Shown here in pieces: positions 5,356 to 7,370 of a stretch of DNA of 7,370 nt. Source of the stretch: an uncultured Pseudomonadota bacterium (lineage in GTDB: Bacteria > Bdellovibrionota_B > Oligoflexia > Oligoflexales > CAILAO01); the NCBI GenBank assembly GCA_903832105.1, contig CAILAO010000976.1, positions 1-7,370 on the forward strand, read 5' to 3'. Position 1 is the stretch's first letter; every line of letters begins with the position of its first letter. The notes under the pieces were generated by a model, which did no database searches, had not been told where the DNA came from, and worked only from the letters and a program-made list of their open reading frames with translations. Position numbers and translations under genes: made by a program.

Positions 5356-7370
5356 TTATTGCCATACAGCAAGTTCCTGCTGAGCCAACACCTGATCACC
5401 GGGTTTAACATGCACCCTGTCAATAATACCGTCGCGTGACGCCCGAATTTCAAATTCCATCTTCATGGATTCGAGAACAAAGAGCGATTCATCATGCGCG
5501 GCCTTTTGCCCAGGGAACGCCTTGACACAAATCACTTTCCCTGGGACGGGTGCTTTAATTCCATGACCCTGCGATAACTGAAAGGAACGAGTTTCCCCTT
5601 TTGTTCCAACGATTTTGTCAACTCTAAATGTCTGATTCTCACTGTTTTTGACAATTCCCGATCGACCTCTCTGAGGAAGCTTCGAGCACAAATCTTCCGT
5701 CGTAAGCTTCTCACTAGAGTTCCGTTGATAATGGGTTCCTTCCAAAAGGACATGAAATTCCTGTATTCCGCAAAAATCATCCCTAGCGTACCAAAAAGGC
5801 GAAATTTTTCCAGGGGAGATTTTATAAAGTCCTTGCCCTAAGCAAACACTCCTGTTCGAAGCCTCTCTTTTAATATTCTCTTCAAATACTGTATGAATTT
5901 GCAATTCACCTGAATATGGCGAACACAGCGAATAGTCATCACCAGAAAAAATGAGTCTCGTGACGGCGTCAATGCTGCTCGGATTTTGTGCTGTATAAAA
6001 ACCTGGCTTCGCCGCATTTTGAAATGCACTTACCTTTTTGCCAAATTTCGTTTCTAGGAGTTCCAATACTTTAGCGGCATCCCCTTGCGATTCGCCCCTT
6101 TTGGACGATATCCAAGTGAGTAAGTCACTCTTCCAATCCTGAATAAAACGGGTTGTGACGTGACCTCGTTTAAATTGCGGATGGTTAATCACAGCCTGAA
6201 GAAAGCTGATATTGCATGGAGGTCCCGCAAAAAAAGTCCGCCTCAGAGCGTCGTCAAGGATACTCAGGGCTTGCTCCCTAGTCTCGCCCGTGGCAACTAT
6301 TTTTGCCACCATAGGATCGAAACGATCGGAAATCTCGCCCAACGTTTCAAGGCCAATATCCCAGCGAATACCGCGCCCTTCTGCAGGTATAAAAGCCTTA
6401 ACGATCCCAGGGCTTGGCATAAAATTTTGCTCAGCATCTTCTGCATAAAGTCTAAGTTCAATGCTATGGCGGGCTGGACATCCAAAATCTTTCAGAAGAT
6501 GTCCATCACAATAGTTCTGCGGCAATCGTTCACCGCGAGCCATACGAACCTGCCATTCAACAAGGTCAAGACCCCAAACCTCCTCAGTGACAGGATGTTC
6601 AACCTGTAGCCTCGTATTCATCTCAAGAAAATAAAAGGCTTGCGGCGAAAAGTCCTCCGAGCATTCGACAAGAAATTCAACGGTTCCTGCCGAATAATAG
6701 CCTACCTTACGGGCTAATTTAAGGGCAGCCTCATGCATGGACTTCCGAAAAGATTCCGGAAGATGACTTGCTGGAGCCTCCTCTACGATCTTCTGGTAAC
6801 GCCTTTGTACGGAACAGTCACGATCTCCGACCGTAATCACTTGCCCGTGCTGATCTCCTAAGATCTGAATCTCTACATGTCTTGCGCAAGAAAGATAGCG
6901 CTCCGCAATCAACGTGCCGTCACCAAAGGCATTCTTCGCTTCAGAACTGGCACGTTCCATGATCCCCCGCAACTCACCCTCGTTTTGAACAAGACGGAGT
7001 CCCTTGCCACCTCCACCCTGAGATGCTTTTAGTAAAAGGGGATACTTGAACTTACTGATGGGTGAAGATAATAACTCACCACCAAGTTCACCTTGACCAT
7101 AGGCATGGTCAACTCCCTGAGACCCATAGAGCGGGTACCCCTCAAGGATGGGAATCCCTTCTGCCCGCGCTAGATTTCTTGCAGACTCCTTGCTTGCCAT
7201 AGCCTCGATTGAATCGGGCGAAGGCCCGATCCAACACAGCCCCCGATCAATGCAAAGTGCCGCAAAAGCGGCATCTTCAGACAAAAAGCCAAACCCCGGA
7301 TGAATGGCATCACAGTGATGTTTCAGGGCAAGATTTACCATTTTTTCGCGATCTAAATAGAGCTGCGGAG
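5356..7370 (-). CDS. Acyl-CoA carboxylase alpha subunit: biotin carboxylase fused to biotin carrier domain (5' end missing), methylcrotonyl-CoA carboxylase-like
   Basis: The protein carboxylates its own biotin with ATP and bicarbonate; a separate carboxyltransferase passes the CO2 to an acyl-CoA. The frame is open to the window edge, so the ATG at 7341 is internal. IHPGFGFLSED lies just after it, placing the true start some 60-70 codons upstream. Numbered from that Met, the ATP-grasp has KASQGGGGKG (105-114), CSVQRRYQKIVEEAPA (176-191), GTVEF (219-223), EMNTRLQVEHPVTE (240-253) and GIRWD (324-328). These hold the equivalents of E. coli biotin carboxylase K238, E276, E288, N290, R292 and R338. 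Residues about 445-590 are a poorly conserved linker (BT-type) domain. The carrier domain ends the protein with ESMKME, biotin going on Lys627 (5461-5463). LVEWQVRMARGE (260-271) resembles methylcrotonyl-CoA carboxylase alpha, which fits leucine breakdown, but a propionyl- or acetyl-CoA enzyme cannot be excluded. Short insertions lie near residues 70-98 and 227-235. The carboxyltransferase gene should be upstream, outside the window. Confidence 0.92.
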   Translation of the reverse strand, partial: PQLYLDREKMVNLALKHHCDAIHPGFGFLSEDAAFAALCIDRGLCWIGPSPDSIEAMASKESARNLARAEGIPILEGYPLYGSQGVDHAYGQGELGGELLSSPISKFKYPLLLKASQGGGGKGLRLVQNEGELRGIMERASSEAKNAFGDGTLIAERYLSCARHVEIQILGDQHGQVITVGDRDCSVQRRYQKIVEEAPASHLPESFRKSMHEAALKLARKVGYYSAGTVEFLVECSEDFSPQAFYFLEMNTRLQVEHPVTEEVWGLDLVEWQVRMARGERLPQNYCDGHLLKDFGCPARHSIELRLYAEDAEQNFMPSPGIVKAFIPAEGRGIRWDIGLETLGEISDRFDPMVAKIVATGETREQALSILDDALRRTFFAGPPCNISFLQAVINHPQFKRGHVTTRFIQDWKSDLLTWISSKRGESQGDAAKVLELLETKFGKKVSAFQNAAKPGFYTAQNPSSIDAVTRLIFSGDDYSLCSPYSGELQIHTVFEENIKREASNRSVCLGQGLYKISPGKISPFWYARDDFCGIQEFHVLLEGTHYQRNSSEKLTTEDLCSKLPQRGRSGIVKNSENQTFRVDKIVGTKGETRSFQLSQGHGIKAPVPGKVICVKAFPGQKAAHDESLFVLESMKMEFEIRASRDGIIDRVHVKPGDQVLAQQELAVWQ

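Noticed and set aside
6160..6609. 149-codon open frame on the plus strand within the carboxylase gene
   Set aside because: Antisense to the conserved biotin carboxylase domain, with no recognisable motif.

Overview
The window is a compact bacterial gene cluster of moderate GC content (about mid-40s percent by eye). All seven genes are on the minus strand, so transcription runs from high to low coordinates. The spacers are only 0 to 31 nt and most starts have Shine-Dalgarno-like sequences, so this looks like one transcription unit. No promoter or terminator is visible and both ends of the window cut through a gene. The organism cannot be named from the sequence. The gene set suggests an anaerobic or facultative bacterium that ferments or oxidises branched-chain amino acids.

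The layout in transcription order is as follows. (1) 7370-5356: biotin carboxylase fused to a biotin carrier domain, the alpha subunit of an acyl-CoA carboxylase. It resembles methylcrotonyl-CoA carboxylase and lacks its N-terminus. (2) 5325-4240: butyrate or branched-chain fatty acid kinase (buk). (3) 4214-3312: phosphate butyryltransferase (ptb) with a GTG start. (4) 3280-3017: a small protein with two [4Fe-4S] motifs, the ferredoxin-like subunit of a 2-oxoacid:ferredoxin oxidoreductase. (5) 3000-1930: the VorB-type alpha subunit. (6) 1904-480: a fused TPP-binding (beta) and gamma subunit. (7) 479-1: the first half of an EamA/DMT-family membrane transporter, whose GTG start directly follows the stop codon of gene 6.

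The genes make a coherent energy pathway. Branched-chain 2-oxoacids, from transamination of valine, leucine or isoleucine, would be oxidatively decarboxylated by the Vor complex to acyl-CoA, with electrons passing to ferredoxin. Ptb converts the acyl-CoA to an acyl phosphate and Buk turns that into ATP plus isobutyrate, isovalerate or 2-methylbutyrate. The same enzymes could run in reverse to assimilate branched acids. The carboxylase subunit adds a second branch, probably carboxylation of 3-methylcrotonyl-CoA from leucine. Its carboxyltransferase partner is not in the window. The transporter may move a substrate or product of the pathway, but that rests on position alone.

Every family here is known. 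I see no CRISPR, mobile element, RNA gene or clearly undescribed system. The points of interest are the combination of genes, the beta-gamma fusion and the stop/start junction before the transporter.
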